A stretch of 64,000 nucleotides of DNA from Kocuria palustris (GTDB lineage: Bacteria > Actinomycetota > Actinomycetes > Actinomycetales > Micrococcaceae). The stretch is taken from assembly GCF_016907795.1 (NCBI RefSeq), contig NZ_JAFBCR010000001.1:1488001-1552000 (forward strand), written 5' to 3'. This document shows, one piece after another, positions 25,456-34,521 of this stretch; position 1 is the stretch's first letter; each line of letters starts with the position of its first letter. The notes under the pieces are model-generated. The model saw only the letters and a list, made by a program, of their open reading frames with translations. It had not been told where the DNA came from and did not search any database. The position numbers and the translations under genes are program-made.

Positions 25456-26448
25456 TCAGCTCTTCTTGGCCTCCGGGTTCACGGCGTAGGGCGGGACCTC
25501 GCCGGCGGCGATCGCGATCGCGTTCTGGGCGCACATCTCGCCCATGCGGGCGCGGGCGGACTTCTCCGCCGAGCCGATGTGCGGCAGCAGGTACGCGTTG
25601 GGCAGATCGATCAGCCCGGGCTCGAGCACCGGCTCGTTCTCGAAGACGTCCAGACCGGCAGCGGAGATCTCGCCGTCCTGCAGCGCGGCCACGAGCGCCT
25701 TCTCGTCCACCACCGGTCCGCGGGCGGTGTTGACCAGCACCGCGGTGGGCTTCATGGCCGCGAGCTCCTTCTGGCCGATCAGATGCCGGGTGCCGTCGCT
25801 GAGCGGGACGTGCAGGGAGATGTGATCGGAGGTCTCGAGCAGCTCCTGGAACGGGACCTGCTTCACCTTGCCGGCCAGATCGCCGAGCTCGTCGTCGGAG
25901 ACCTCGCGGTCTTCCGGGGCGCGCTGGACGAACACGACCTCCATGCCGAAGCCCAGGGCACGACGGGCCATCGCCTTGCCGATCCGACCCAGGCCCACGA
26001 TGCCCAGACGCGTGCCCGAGACGTCCTCGGAGAGCATCTCGTTGGGTGCCAACGGCTGGAACTGCCCGCCGCTCTCGCGCACGATCTGCTGCATCTCATA
26101 GGCACGACGGGCGGCGCCCAGCAGCAGGAGCATGGCGATGTTCGCCGTGGGATCCGTGACTGCATCCGGGGTGTTGCCGATCAGCAGGCCGCGCTCGGTG
26201 GCGGCCTCGACGTCGAAGTTGTTGAAGCCCACGCCGAAGTTCGCGAAGCCCTTGACCTTGGCTCGGGACATGAGGTCGGCGTCGACCTTCTGGGACAGCT
26301 GCTGGATCACGGCGTCGTACTCGCCGCCGCTCACCGCTGCGTCGAAGTCCTCGGGGGAGATCCCCTCGATGACCTCGAGCTCACCGACCTCGCGCAGCAT
26401 GTCCTCGGCGGGGCCGGGGACGGTGAACGTGCACAGGAACTTCGGCAT
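25456..26448 (-). CDS. D-isomer-specific 2-hydroxyacid dehydrogenase
   Basis: The 330-residue NAD(P)-dependent enzyme shows the full family signature: the nucleotide loop GIVGLGRIGKAMARRA, the catalytic Arg in LVNTARGPVVDE, the Glu in DVFENEPVLE and the His in LLPHIGSAE. The glyoxylate/hydroxypyruvate reductase branch fits best: it would reduce glyoxylate or hydroxypyruvate to the hydroxy acid. The ATG at 26448 has GAGGA 6 nt upstream; the frame open to 26727 upstream is low-complexity and rejected. A hairpin follows the stop, so it is probably monocistronic. Confidence 0.92.
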   Translation of the reverse strand: MPKFLCTFTVPGPAEDMLREVGELEVIEGISPEDFDAAVSGGEYDAVIQQLSQKVDADLMSRAKVKGFANFGVGFNNFDVEAATERGLLIGNTPDAVTDPTANIAMLLLLGAARRAYEMQQIVRESGGQFQPLAPNEMLSEDVSGTRLGIVGLGRIGKAMARRALGFGMEVVFVQRAPEDREVSDDELGDLAGKVKQVPFQELLETSDHISLHVPLSDGTRHLIGQKELAAMKPTAVLVNTARGPVVDEKALVAALQDGEISAAGLDVFENEPVLEPGLIDLPNAYLLPHIGSAEKSARARMGEMCAQNAIAIAAGEVPPYAVNPEAKKS

Positions 26449-26797
26449 GGGGCTTCCTCTCGACGGGCTCTCGACGCACGGGCCAGGGCTGTCCGCTGGG
26501 GCCAGCGGTCGCGTGCGGCCCGTGTCACACGCATCCTTCCCATCGTCGCCCGGATCTCCGCGCGAGTCCACCGCGCGCAGTCGTCGGCTTCCCAGCCACC
26601 CGCGGACCCGTCGTCCGCGTTCAGCCGCACCGCGCTCCGCGCCACCGCCCCCCGCGCGCCTGCGTGCGCAGACGCGAGAGCGGAGGCGGCGAGCTGGTAC
26701 CTCCCGGATACCCCAGCGCCGCATCAACGCTTCACCACACAGAACCAGCGATCCGGAGCATTCTGGCGTCGACTCGGCGACCAGTGCACACGGTTAG
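26449..26797. other. 349-bp intergenic region
   Basis: This holds the upstream region of the dehydrogenase gene and the 3' flank of the septum-type gene. I see no gene, no clear promoter pair and no strong hairpin. The composition drops in GC toward 26700-26800, where the atypical gene pair begins. Confidence 0.35.
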
Positions 26798-27679
26798 TCA
26801 CATGGGCGATGTCTGGATCTCGGCATTGCCGAGGTTCCTGAGCGGAGTCTCCAGCCAGCTCGTGTCGGAACGCAGGCTGACGACGCAGCGACGGGCCGAG
26901 TCAGATGCGACCTCCTCCACCTCAAGGTCCGAGTAGCGCTCCGACAACCCCTGCCCTAGGTAGTGCGCGGCCGCAGAATCACAGTCAAGGGAATCAGCAG
27001 ACTCTGCGTCCACTCGAGCGACAACCTCCCCCGTGTGGCTCTCCGAGCAGGGCACGAACCTACGAGAGTGTCCGTCGAGGCACTCACGGAGCCCGTCGCC
27101 CCGACCGGTCGTCAGAGCCCCCTCCAGGGATGCAGCAGCAAGATTCCCTTCTAGCTGCACGACACAGCTTTCGGAGACCGTGGTTGGTCGAACTACATCG
27201 CTGAGCAGGTCAGTCTCGGGGTCGCCCCCGGCGTACTGAACTACCGTGGCCATGTTGCATTCGTCACCTGCCGTCGAGACTACTTCTGCTCTGTGCTCGA
27301 CGTTGCAGGCGACCACCGAGTCGAGGTCCGCGGGATCAGCCAAACAGGCTCCGGGCTTGAGCACCGAGGGCGAAGTAGGTGAGACTTCCGCAGGTATCCG
27401 CCCCGAGGGCTCCACGTCGGGAGAACTCTCCGGTACTGGATCATCCGAATTCGTGTCGGTCGCCTCGTCAGCCGTGAGCCACATAACGAAATCCTTGAGA
27501 GGCGGGTAGTAGCCACTGAGCAACGGCGCAATGAACACAGCGACGGCGGCGATACCCCCGAAGATGGCTAGCGCCTTGCCCCAGACCTTCCGCCGGACTC
27601 TCCCCAACCAATTTCGAAATGCCCGACTAGCTGTGCCCCCCGAACGTTGGTCGTCAGGAACCTTTTCGTTCCGGCTCAC
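26798..27679 (-). CDS. membrane-anchored septum-formation-like protein
   Basis: The 293-residue protein has a basic N-terminus, one membrane helix (about residues 36-56) and an extracytoplasmic part with paired cysteines. LKPGACLADPADLDSVVACN resembles the repeat of the Septum_form family (PF13845), in which C...V..C..pH-E motifs recur (here VACNVEHRAEVV and FVPCSESHTGEVVAR). These proteins are secreted or anchored in actinobacteria and poorly understood. The GTG start at 27679 overlaps the TGA of the upstream lipoprotein gene by 4 nt (GTGA), so the pair is coupled. Codon use and GC are lower than in flanking genes. Confidence 0.72.
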   Translation of the reverse strand: MSRNEKVPDDQRSGGTASRAFRNWLGRVRRKVWGKALAIFGGIAAVAVFIAPLLSGYYPPLKDFVMWLTADEATDTNSDDPVPESSPDVEPSGRIPAEVSPTSPSVLKPGACLADPADLDSVVACNVEHRAEVVSTAGDECNMATVVQYAGGDPETDLLSDVVRPTTVSESCVVQLEGNLAAASLEGALTTGRGDGLRECLDGHSRRFVPCSESHTGEVVARVDAESADSLDCDSAAAHYLGQGLSERYSDLEVEEVASDSARRCVVSLRSDTSWLETPLRNLGNAEIQTSPM

Positions 27680-28410
27680 TGCAACTCGAAGTCCCAGAGC
27701 ACTGCCTGGGAAGCCCCGTTCCTCGAGCAGTCCTCGACCTCATCGTCCAGGTAGACCTGGACGACCAGGGAGTTGACGTCGGCCACATCGAGGTCGAAGG
27801 AGGACACCTCGTTGAAGGGAACGCGCTTGATATCCAGCTGCCCCCCATTGCCCTCGACCCGGACCACCAAGACTTGATCGCTGGACGGGGACTCATTCGC
27901 CTGGCCGGCGGAGAAGGTCAGCGTGTCGAAGTTGTTCGCCAGACGAAGCTCAAGCTCGTCGGGGTCGGAGTACGTCTCAACGCCGCACTGATCGATCTCC
28001 CCGGCGATTCCGGTCAGATCCTGCTGGTCGGCCACGTCGTAGCGGTTCTCCTCCCACACCTCACTGGGCTTGAAGAAGTTCGAGAGGGTCAGCAGCTCCC
28101 CCTTCTGGTCCTCTCCCAAGATGGGGGCGTCGTCCTCATCATCCGACGACTCGGAGCTGCTCGAGGGCACATCGGAGGCGACGGAATCGGACGGCTCAGT
28201 CGGGGTGGGCGACGAGGTCTCCGACAGCTGTGCCGACTCCGTCTCCTGCTCGGGTGAGGCCTCGCTGGCTGCAGGGGCCTCCGCCGTCTGCGTCACCGTG
28301 ACAGTCTCGGCCGGCTCTGACTCGCCACCCTCTCCCCCACCCGCCCCGCCGCAGGCGGTGAGCAGGAGCAGACTGGATGTGAGAACGGCAGCACGCCCGA
28401 TGCGGTGCAT
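27676..28410 (-). CDS. lipoprotein with NPCBM-like C-terminal domain
   Basis: The 244-residue protein has a signal peptide with lipobox LLLTAC, a Ser/Glu/Asp linker to about residue 100, and a ~140-residue domain: NNFDTLTFSAGQANESPSS, then VLVVRVEGNGGQLDIKRVPF and VADVNSLVVQVYLDD. This strand order resembles NPCBM/NEW2 galactose-binding-like modules, which bind glycans. It should be tethered on the outer membrane face or cell wall and work with the coupled septum-type protein. The ATG at 28410 follows directly after GGGGGTTTCT, a poor ribosome site; the start is moderately certain. Confidence 0.72.
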   Translation of the reverse strand: MHRIGRAAVLTSSLLLLTACGGAGGGEGGESEPAETVTVTQTAEAPAASEASPEQETESAQLSETSSPTPTEPSDSVASDVPSSSSESSDDEDDAPILGEDQKGELLTLSNFFKPSEVWEENRYDVADQQDLTGIAGEIDQCGVETYSDPDELELRLANNFDTLTFSAGQANESPSSDQVLVVRVEGNGGQLDIKRVPFNEVSSFDLDVADVNSLVVQVYLDDEVEDCSRNGASQAVLWDFELQ

Positions 28411-28585
28411 AGAAACCCCCGGTAGTAGACGATGCCCGAGCGACCCACCCCCGTGAGCCGAAGCAGTAGAAACCAGTCTGACATGGAGAAACATCAAAGT
28501 CACCCGGTCTGTGGGACGGAAACCTACGCGCCTGGCCGGCTCTGGGGTGCATGAAGGCAGGCGGGGACGGGCCGGGGCATGGCAG

Positions 28586-28616
28586 CGCCCCCGTGCCCTT
28601 GCGGGCGACGGGGGCG
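28586..28616 (-). terminator. stem-loop after sodA
   Basis: A stem of 9+4 bp with one bulged base (28586-28598 with 28603-28616) and a TTGC loop lies 64 nt past the sodA stop on the minus strand. Confidence 0.55.
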
Positions 28617-28679
28617 GTGCGGGCGGACTCGGCCGCGCTCAGGCGGTCGGAGTCAGCTGCTGTTCGGAGACGGTCGGTC

Positions 28680-29300
28680 TCAGACGAGCGAGGAGGCGCC
28701 GGCGCGGGCCTTCTCCAGGCGCTGGGCGACGTCCTCCCAGTTCACGACGTTCCACCAGGCCTTGACGTAGTCCGGCTTCACGTTCTGGTAGTCCAGGTAG
28801 AAGGCGTGCTCCCACATGTCCAGCTGCAGCAGCGGGAACGTGGCGACGGGGACGCCGTTCTGCTGGTCGTACATCTGCTCGATCACCAGGTTGCCGGCGA
28901 TCGGCTCGTAGGCGAGGATCGCCCAGCCGGAGCCCTGGATCGTGGTGGCCACAGCGGTGAACTGCGCCTGGAAGTTGTCGAAGGAGCCGAAGGCGTCATC
29001 GATTGCGGAAGCCAGCTCGCCGGTGGGCTTGTCGCCGCCGTCCGGGGACATGTTCTTCCAGAAGATCGAGTGGTTGATGTGACCGCCCAGGTTGAACTGG
29101 AGGTCCTTGGAGAGCTTGGCAGCACCGGCGGCGTCGCCGTTGGCGCGGGCCTCCTCCATGGACTCGAGGGCCTTGTTGGCCGCGGTCACGTAGGTGTTGT
29201 GGTGCTTGTCGTGGTGCAGCTCCATGATGCGACCGGAGATATGCGGCTCCAGTGCGGCGAAATCATAGGGCAGGTCGGGCAGAACGAACTTCTCAGCCAT
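28680..29300 (-). CDS. sodA: superoxide dismutase [Mn/Fe]
   Basis: The 206-residue enzyme converts superoxide to O2 and H2O2 in the cytoplasm. All four metal ligands are seen: H in [12 protein letters not shown] (H26-type), H in [10 protein letters not shown], and D and H in [14 protein letters not shown], with the family signature DMWEHAFY. The Gly/Gln pattern (GGHINHS and [10 protein letters not shown] with H/Q site) favours a Mn-type enzyme, but metal choice cannot be settled from sequence alone. The ATG at 29300 has GGAAGGAA upstream; the in-frame start 39 nt upstream is rejected. It has its own promoter region and a hairpin. Confidence 0.97.
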   Translation of the reverse strand: MAEKFVLPDLPYDFAALEPHISGRIMELHHDKHHNTYVTAANKALESMEEARANGDAAGAAKLSKDLQFNLGGHINHSIFWKNMSPDGGDKPTGELASAIDDAFGSFDNFQAQFTAVATTIQGSGWAILAYEPIAGNLVIEQMYDQQNGVPVATFPLLQLDMWEHAFYLDYQNVKPDYVKAWWNVVNWEDVAQRLEKARAGASSLV

Positions 29301-29333
29301 GAGACTTCCTTCCTTCGTCGAAGTGACTCTTCC

Positions 29334-29362
29334 ATCCAATAGTTCTGAGTCACTCAGGTCAA
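29334..29362 (-). promoter_or_regulatory. sodA promoter with embedded palindrome
   Basis: On the minus strand TTGACC (29357-29362) and TTGGAT (29334-29339) lie 17 nt apart. The spacer holds the 11-nt palindrome TGAGTCACTCA (29346-29356), a plausible operator. The -10 is imperfect. Confidence 0.4.
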
Positions 29363-29403
29363 GGTGGTTCAGCCAAGGGCTGAGGAAAATCTCAGTGTGC
29401 TGA

Positions 29404-31575
29404 TCACCGGGGGATGACGCGGACCCAGGACCAGCCGTGGGCCTCGAGCAGGATGCCTTCGCGCAGGTCGATCTCGACGTCGTCGCGCAGTCGCGTGCCT
29501 CGCGGGAGGAAGCCAGACAGCGTCTCGCCGGTCACGAACTGGGCCCAGTCCGAGAAGTTGGCCAGGCACAGGACGACGGTCTGCGGCAGCTCGCCGTCGG
29601 GGCGCAGCCCCACCCGCTGGAGCCCGAGCACGGCGGGATTCCGAGTGTCGAAGTCCACGACCTCCTGTCCCTCGAACTCGAAGGCAGCCGCGCGCATCTC
29701 AGCCAGACGGCGGATGGTGCCGTAGACCTGCCCGGCTGTCGCGAAGAAGTCATGGCGGCTCTCGAGCGCCGAGGCCTCGAGCCGCGGTCGGTGCAGCCAG
29801 CGCGGATCGTCGGCATGGCCGGGCTCCCGCTGCCAGTCGACGTCGTTGAGCACGGCGAGCTCATCGCCGAGCCACAGCTCGGGCACCCCGCTCATGCTGA
29901 AGGCCACCGCGTGGGCCAGCAGCAGGCGCGCGGCGCCGGCTCCGGGCTCCTCGCGGATGCCGCTGAGCGAGGCCGAGGTGCCGCAGACCCCGTGCTCGGT
30001 GCGCACGCATCCGGACTCGGCCGCGAAGGCACCGGGGAAGCCGCCGGTGTAGAACCGGTCCAGGAACTCGCGATGCGCCTGGGGGTCGATGCCCTCGGGG
30101 ACGTCCTGGGGGCCGAAGCCCCAGCTCAGGGCGTCGTGCTGGCGCACCGGCAGCAGCCGCCCGGTGCCCGCGCTCGCCCCGGGCTGCGGAACCGCGCGCT
30201 CGAGCATCTCGACGCTGCGGGTGGCCAGTGCGCTCCAGATCAGCGACGTCCGCCCGAGCCCCTGCCCCACCGGGGCGCCCTCGGACCGGACATCATCGGC
30301 ATCCTGGGTCTCGAGCACGCTCGAGGGCGCGGCGATGCGCAGCACCTCGGCCAGCGCCTCCAGGACCAGCAGGCCGCGGCGGTGGGATTCGCGGGCGTCG
30401 TCGCCGCTCCACAGGCGGCTGGCGGGATCGACGCGCAGGACCTGCGCCCCCAGCCCGGCCACGTGCAGCAGCTCGCCCGCCACGCACAGCAGGACGTGCG
30501 GCGAGGTCCAGTCGAGATCCCACTGCTCCGGTGCGGCGGTGGAGCGCACGAGCCGGGGATCGAACCGGCTGCCCGGATTCAGCGGCACCCACTCCTGGCC
30601 TGCGGCCGAGCGGGCCTGGGCTTCGTCGAGCGTCAGAGGCCGCGACGACCCCCGACGCGTCCCCCGCCGCACCTGATAGAGGCGCTCGAAGTACTCGCTG
30701 CCATCGGCCGCGGCCCGCGCCCAGTCGTGGTCCGACGACGTCCTCGACGTCACGACGTCGAGCATCAGCGAGATCCCGGCCCGGCGCAGGGCATCGGCGA
30801 GCCGCCGCAGGTCGTCGGCACCGCCCAGGCGGGGATCGGTCTCGCGGTGGCTGGAGACGGCGAAGCCCCCATCCGGGCGCTCGGGGTGCGCGCGGAACGG
30901 AGGCATGAGCCGCAGGTGCGTGATCCCCAGCTGCTGCAGATAGGGGATGCGCTCCTGCACGCCGGCGAATCCTCCGGCCCAGCGATCGGCGTAGGCGGCC
31001 GCGGCGAACGAGCCGCGCGAGAGCCACCAGGGCTGAGCCCCCTCGGCCGCCGCATCGGCCTGGCGCAGCGCACTGGAGCGGGCGGCCCAGGACCCTGCCA
31101 GCATGACGGCGAGATCCCCGACGACGACCGCCAGCTCCTGGTGCTCGGCCCGGTCTCCGTAGATCTCCACGATCAGCTCGACGAGCCGCCCCAGATGCTC
31201 CTCGGCGCGGCGGCGGAAGGCCGGGGCGTCGGGAAGGTGCCGCAGGGCGTCGTCATCGAGGCGCGTCCGCGCCACGCGCAGCAGGTCGGCATGCGGAGCC
31301 TCGGCCCGCTCGGGGAGCTCCCGCTCGCGGGGGCTCGGTGCGAAGGCCTCGACGGACCGCTCGGCCGGTCGATGCGCGGTGAGGCCCTCGGGGCTCTCGG
31401 CGGATGCGAGGGCCGCGGCGGCGTCGCCGCCGCTCAGGTCCGCATGCGGCCGTGCGACCGGGCGCCGACGTCGGCCGACGGTCCCGGATCCTGCCCCATG
31501 GACGGAGGCGCCGGGACGGTCGTCGTCGGGGTGGTCGGGTGCGGAGATCGCGAGCTGAGTGATGTCTTCTCCCAA
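29404..31575 (-). CDS. GH13 alpha-amylase-like protein, amylosucrase-related
   Basis: The 723-residue protein has the (beta/alpha)8 arrangement of GH13 and resembles amylosucrase/trehalose-synthase types: [43 protein letters not shown], region [12 protein letters not shown] with the nucleophile Asp, region III-like [10 protein letters not shown] and region [12 protein letters not shown]. Region I, normally D-V-V-x-N-H, reads [13 protein letters not shown], so the usual His is missing and activity is doubtful or altered. It is cytoplasmic and about the length of amylosucrase plus an N-terminal helical part. The start is uncertain; TTG at 31575 opens the longest frame and no ribosome site stands out. 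Confidence 0.78.
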   Translation of the reverse strand: MGEDITQLAISAPDHPDDDRPGASVHGAGSGTVGRRRRPVARPHADLSGGDAAAALASAESPEGLTAHRPAERSVEAFAPSPRERELPERAEAPHADLLRVARTRLDDDALRHLPDAPAFRRRAEEHLGRLVELIVEIYGDRAEHQELAVVVGDLAVMLAGSWAARSSALRQADAAAEGAQPWWLSRGSFAAAAYADRWAGGFAGVQERIPYLQQLGITHLRLMPPFRAHPERPDGGFAVSSHRETDPRLGGADDLRRLADALRRAGISLMLDVVTSRTSSDHDWARAAADGSEYFERLYQVRRGTRRGSSRPLTLDEAQARSAAGQEWVPLNPGSRFDPRLVRSTAAPEQWDLDWTSPHVLLCVAGELLHVAGLGAQVLRVDPASRLWSGDDARESHRRGLLVLEALAEVLRIAAPSSVLETQDADDVRSEGAPVGQGLGRTSLIWSALATRSVEMLERAVPQPGASAGTGRLLPVRQHDALSWGFGPQDVPEGIDPQAHREFLDRFYTGGFPGAFAAESGCVRTEHGVCGTSASLSGIREEPGAGAARLLLAHAVAFSMSGVPELWLGDELAVLNDVDWQREPGHADDPRWLHRPRLEASALESRHDFFATAGQVYGTIRRLAEMRAAAFEFEGQEVVDFDTRNPAVLGLQRVGLRPDGELPQTVVLCLANFSDWAQFVTGETLSGFLPRGTRLRDDVEIDLREGILLEAHGWSWVRVIPR

Positions 31576-31810
31576 AGGTCAACCCGCGTGGGCAGCAGCG
31601 GGAACGGCTCAGGATCTCCATCGACTCCGAGTAGGTGCGTCTGCCCCGGCGAGCGGCGCGGGCACGAGGTCCGCAGGTCGCTTCGAGTCGGGACGCCGCC
31701 AGCATAGTCAGCACATAGCAGGAAGCCACTTCCAGGAAGCGCTGTGACACTGTGGGCGGTCTGGGGGGGCATTTCGGCAGATGACGCGGAGATCACTCGC
31801 CCCTGCGCAC

Positions 31811-32205
31811 CCATCCACCACCGTCCACAGCCGGTCCACACGGTGATCCACAGAGGTCTCCACAGCTGGTGGATAGTCCTCCGTGTCGCTCACAGGTTGT
31901 CCACCGGGTTATCCACAGGCGAAGCGCGTCCAGGAAGGGCGTTCAGGGGTCAGCAGCAGCCGCATTCGGCCCAATGCGCACTGAATCCCCAGGTCAGGGG
32001 CCGTTACTCTGCAACGATCCCCTTCCGTGAAAGGTCACGTAGCACAGTCGGGCCGCACTCGCGAAGCTGTGGAATCCACCGTCCACTCTGTGGAAAGCCC
32101 GTCTGAGAGTGTGGAGAACAGGGCTTGCCCTGGGGACAGAACGCAGCCAGAGCGGCTGTGAAGGCCGCCAGCATGCTGATCCCGGCGTCCCCAGCCTGTG
32201 GAGCG
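31811..32205. promoter_or_regulatory. cluster of DnaA-box-like sequences in a 635-bp non-coding region
   Basis: Eleven matches to the DnaA box (TTNTCCACA) lie in about 400 bp. Plus strand: 31821 CCGTCCACA, 31832 CGGTCCACA, 31844 TGATCCACA, 31856 GTCTCCACA, 31897 TTGTCCACC, 31909 TTATCCACA (perfect). Minus strand: 31868-31876 CTATCCACC, 32068-32076 GATTCCACA, 32089-32097 CTTTCCACA, 32110-32118 TTCTCCACA, 32197-32205 CGCTCCACA. The whole stretch 31576-32210 has no credible gene. No dnaA, dnaN or AT-rich unwinding element is beside it, so it is not an ordinary oriC; titration or regulatory binding of DnaA is the better guess. Confidence 0.7.
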
Positions 32206-32210
32206 GCCCG

Positions 32211-33170
32211 TCAGCCGACTCGATAGCCGTTGTCCGCCAACCAGCCCTCAGCCGCCTGCTGTGCGGAGATCGCCTGATCGCCGCTGATCTCCTGATTGAG
32301 CTCGAGCAGGTCCTCGGTGCTCAGCTTCTCCGAGACGCCGTCGAGCACCTCCTCGGCCCCGTCGGGAAGGCGCTGCGGGGACACGAGCGGGATGACCTGC
32401 TGCGCGGCGAAGTTGCTGCGCGGGTCCTCGAGCACCACCAGGTCCTCCTCCACGATGGCCGGCGTGGTCGTGAAGATGTCGGCGGCATCGGCGTCGCCGC
32501 TGGTCAGGGCGTCGACGGTGAGCGGGCCGCCGGCGTCGTTGATCGGCTGGAAGGACGCGGGCTCGCAGCCGTAGACGGAGGCCAAGCCGTCGAGGCCGTA
32601 GGAACGCTCCTGGAACTCCGGGGCGCCCGCGAAGGTCATGTCCGCGCACAGCGGGGCGAGATCCTCGAGGCTGCGCAGCCCGTGCTCGTCAGCGGTCTGG
32701 CGCGTGACCACGATCGAGTCCTTGTTCTGGGCCGGCGACGGCTCGAGCACCGACAGCCCCGGAGGCATGGCCTCGGGAAGCTCCTGCAGGATCTCCTCCT
32801 CCCCGGTGGCCGTGGCCTCCGGATCGAAGTAGGTCAGCAGGTTGCCCGTGTAGTCCGGGACGGCGTCGATCGAGCCGTCCTGCAGGGCTCCGATGTACGC
32901 CTCGCGGGCGCCGATCCCCGGCTCCGTGTCCGCCTCGATGCCCTCGGAGCGCAGGGCCCCGGCATAGATCTCGGCGATGATCTGCGACTCCGGGAAGTCG
33001 GCCGAGCCCACGGTGACGGAGCCGTCCGGCGTGCTGGCTCCCCCACCGGTGGCCAGCGGGTCCGAGTTCAGCCCGCAGCCGGTCAGCCCGAGCATGAGCG
33101 CCGCGCCGAGGGCCAGGACCGGACGACGGCTGCGCTCGGCCGGGGAGGGTCGGAATGCGGGTCCGGTCAC
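32211..33170 (-). CDS. osmoprotectant ABC transporter, substrate-binding lipoprotein
   Basis: The 319-residue protein begins with a signal peptide and lipobox LGLTGC and continues as an OpuAC/ProX-type periplasmic-binding domain: SVTVGSADFPESQIIAEIYA, GIGAREAYIGALQDGSIDAVPDYTGN, and ERSYGLDGLASVYGC. It should capture glycine betaine, carnitine, choline or a related quaternary amine outside the membrane. It is the last gene of the operon. The GTG at 33170 overlaps the upstream permease stop by 4 nt and has AAGGAGG 6 nt before it. Family: QAT importers. Confidence 0.93.
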   Translation of the reverse strand: MTGPAFRPSPAERSRRPVLALGAALMLGLTGCGLNSDPLATGGGASTPDGSVTVGSADFPESQIIAEIYAGALRSEGIEADTEPGIGAREAYIGALQDGSIDAVPDYTGNLLTYFDPEATATGEEEILQELPEAMPPGLSVLEPSPAQNKDSIVVTRQTADEHGLRSLEDLAPLCADMTFAGAPEFQERSYGLDGLASVYGCEPASFQPINDAGGPLTVDALTSGDADAADIFTTTPAIVEEDLVVLEDPRSNFAAQQVIPLVSPQRLPDGAEEVLDGVSEKLSTEDLLELNQEISGDQAISAQQAAEGWLADNGYRVG

Positions 33171-33847
33171 GGTGTGCCTCCTTCGGGACGACGGATGCCG
33201 GGCGAGGTGAGCCCGCGCTGCAGCAGCGAGAGCAGGGCATCGACCAGCAGCGCGAGCACGGCCACGAGCAGCACCGAGCCGAGCATCCGGCCGTAGTCGC
33301 GCACGGCGAGCCCGTCGATCAGGTAGCGGCCCAGTCCGCCCAGGTTGATGTAGGCGGCCACGGTGGTCGTGGAGATGACCTGCAGGGCGGCGTTGCGCAC
33401 CCCGCCCATGATCACCGGCACCGCCAGGGGCAGCTCCACGCGGGTGAGGACCTGCCACGGCGTCATGCCCTGGGCGATCACGGCGTCGCGGACCCGCGGG
33501 GAGACCTCGGCCACGCCCACGCAGGCCGCGCTGAGGATCGGCGGGACGGCCAGGATCACGAGCGCCAGCAGCGGAGGGACGAGCCCCAGGCCCATGAGCA
33601 GCGAGAACAGGGTCAGCAGGCCCAGGGTCGGCAGGGCGCGCAGGGCGCCGGCCGCGCCGATGACCGCTGCGGCCCCGCGGCCGGTGTGCCCGATCGCCGC
33701 TCCCAGCGGCACCGCCAGCACGACGGCGATCAGCATGGTCAGCCCGGAGTACTCGAGGTGCTCCAGGATCCGCATGGGGATCCCGGCGCTGCCGCTCCAC
33801 TGCTCGGGATCCGACAGCCAGGACCAGGTCAGCTCGATCAGGTTCAT
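33167..33847 (-). CDS. osmoprotectant ABC transporter permease 2
   Basis: The 226-residue membrane protein has about six helices and a binding-protein-dependent transport loop (VRDAVIAQGMTPWQVLTRVELPLAVPVIMGG), the EAA motif that docks on the ATPase. It matches OpuBB/ProW-type permeases. It overlaps both neighbours by 4 nt (ATGA at its start, GTGA at its end), so production is tightly coupled with the second permease and the binding protein. Its function is to form, together with permease 1, the membrane channel of the quaternary amine importer. Confidence 0.93.
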   Translation of the reverse strand: MNLIELTWSWLSDPEQWSGSAGIPMRILEHLEYSGLTMLIAVVLAVPLGAAIGHTGRGAAAVIGAAGALRALPTLGLLTLFSLLMGLGLVPPLLALVILAVPPILSAACVGVAEVSPRVRDAVIAQGMTPWQVLTRVELPLAVPVIMGGVRNAALQVISTTTVAAYINLGGLGRYLIDGLAVRDYGRMLGSVLLVAVLALLVDALLSLLQRGLTSPGIRRPEGGTP

Positions 33848-34521
33848 GCCGCACCTCCCGTGGCGGCCACGCGCGCGTGGACCCGGCGACCGGGTCGCTG
33901 CCAGCGCGTCAGGCCCAGTCCGAGCAGGCGCAGCAGCTGATCCAGCACCAGGGCGAGCACGACCGTGAGCACTACGCCGACCGCAATCTCCTCGACGATC
34001 CCGCGGCGCAGCCCGTCCGTGAACAGCGTGCCCAGCGACTGGATGCCGATGACCGCGCCGACCGAGACCATGGAGATGTTGGCCACCAGCGCGGTGCGGA
34101 CGCCCGCGAGCATCACGGGCACGGCCAGAGGCAGCTCAACAGCCCAGAAGCGCTGCCACCGGGTGTACCCCAGCGCCGAGGCGGCCTGGCGCACGTGGGG
34201 ATCCACCGAATCGAAGGCGTCGGCGCACGAGCGGACCAGCAGCGCGATCACGTAGAGGCTCAGGGCCACGATCACGTTCCACACGGAGGTGATCAGTGTG
34301 CCCAGGATCAGCGGCAGGAGCACGAACAGGGTCAGCGACGGGATCGTGTAGAGCAGCGCCGACCCGTTGATCAGCAGCGGGCGCAGCCACCGGGAGCCCA
34401 CGGCCGCGCGTGCCACCGGGATCGACACCAGCAGCCCCACGACCACCGGCACGATCGACTGCACCAGGTGGGTGAGCAGCAGCTGGCCCACCCACTCGAG
34501 GTTGTCCTGCAGCCAGCTCAC
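33844..34521 (-). CDS. osmoprotectant ABC transporter permease 1
   Basis: The 225-residue permease has about six helices. ALLYTIPSLTLFVLLPLILG is the typical OpuBD/OpuCB helix, and HVRQAASALGYTRWQRFWAVELPLAVPVMLAG is its EAA loop. The GTG at 34521 overlaps the ATPase stop by 4 nt; a longer frame upstream would only read the ATPase gene in the wrong frame. It follows the ATPase and precedes permease 2, matching the common ABBA-type order of quaternary amine (QAT) operons. Confidence 0.93.
   Translation of the reverse strand: MSWLQDNLEWVGQLLLTHLVQSIVPVVVGLLVSIPVARAAVGSRWLRPLLINGSALLYTIPSLTLFVLLPLILGTLITSVWNVIVALSLYVIALLVRSCADAFDSVDPHVRQAASALGYTRWQRFWAVELPLAVPVMLAGVRTALVANISMVSVGAVIGIQSLGTLFTDGLRRGIVEEIAVGVVLTVVLALVLDQLLRLLGLGLTRWQRPGRRVHARVAATGGAA

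Noticed and set aside
29437-31707. 756-codon plus-strand ORF
   Set aside because: Arg/Gly/His-rich antisense of the GH13 gene, a GC-rich shadow frame without start signal or family.
31576-32210. Chromosomal oriC
   Set aside because: The DnaA-box density suggests it, but no dnaA, dnaN, rpmH or parAB gene is near and no AT-rich unwinding stretch is visible, so I only claim a DnaA-binding cluster.
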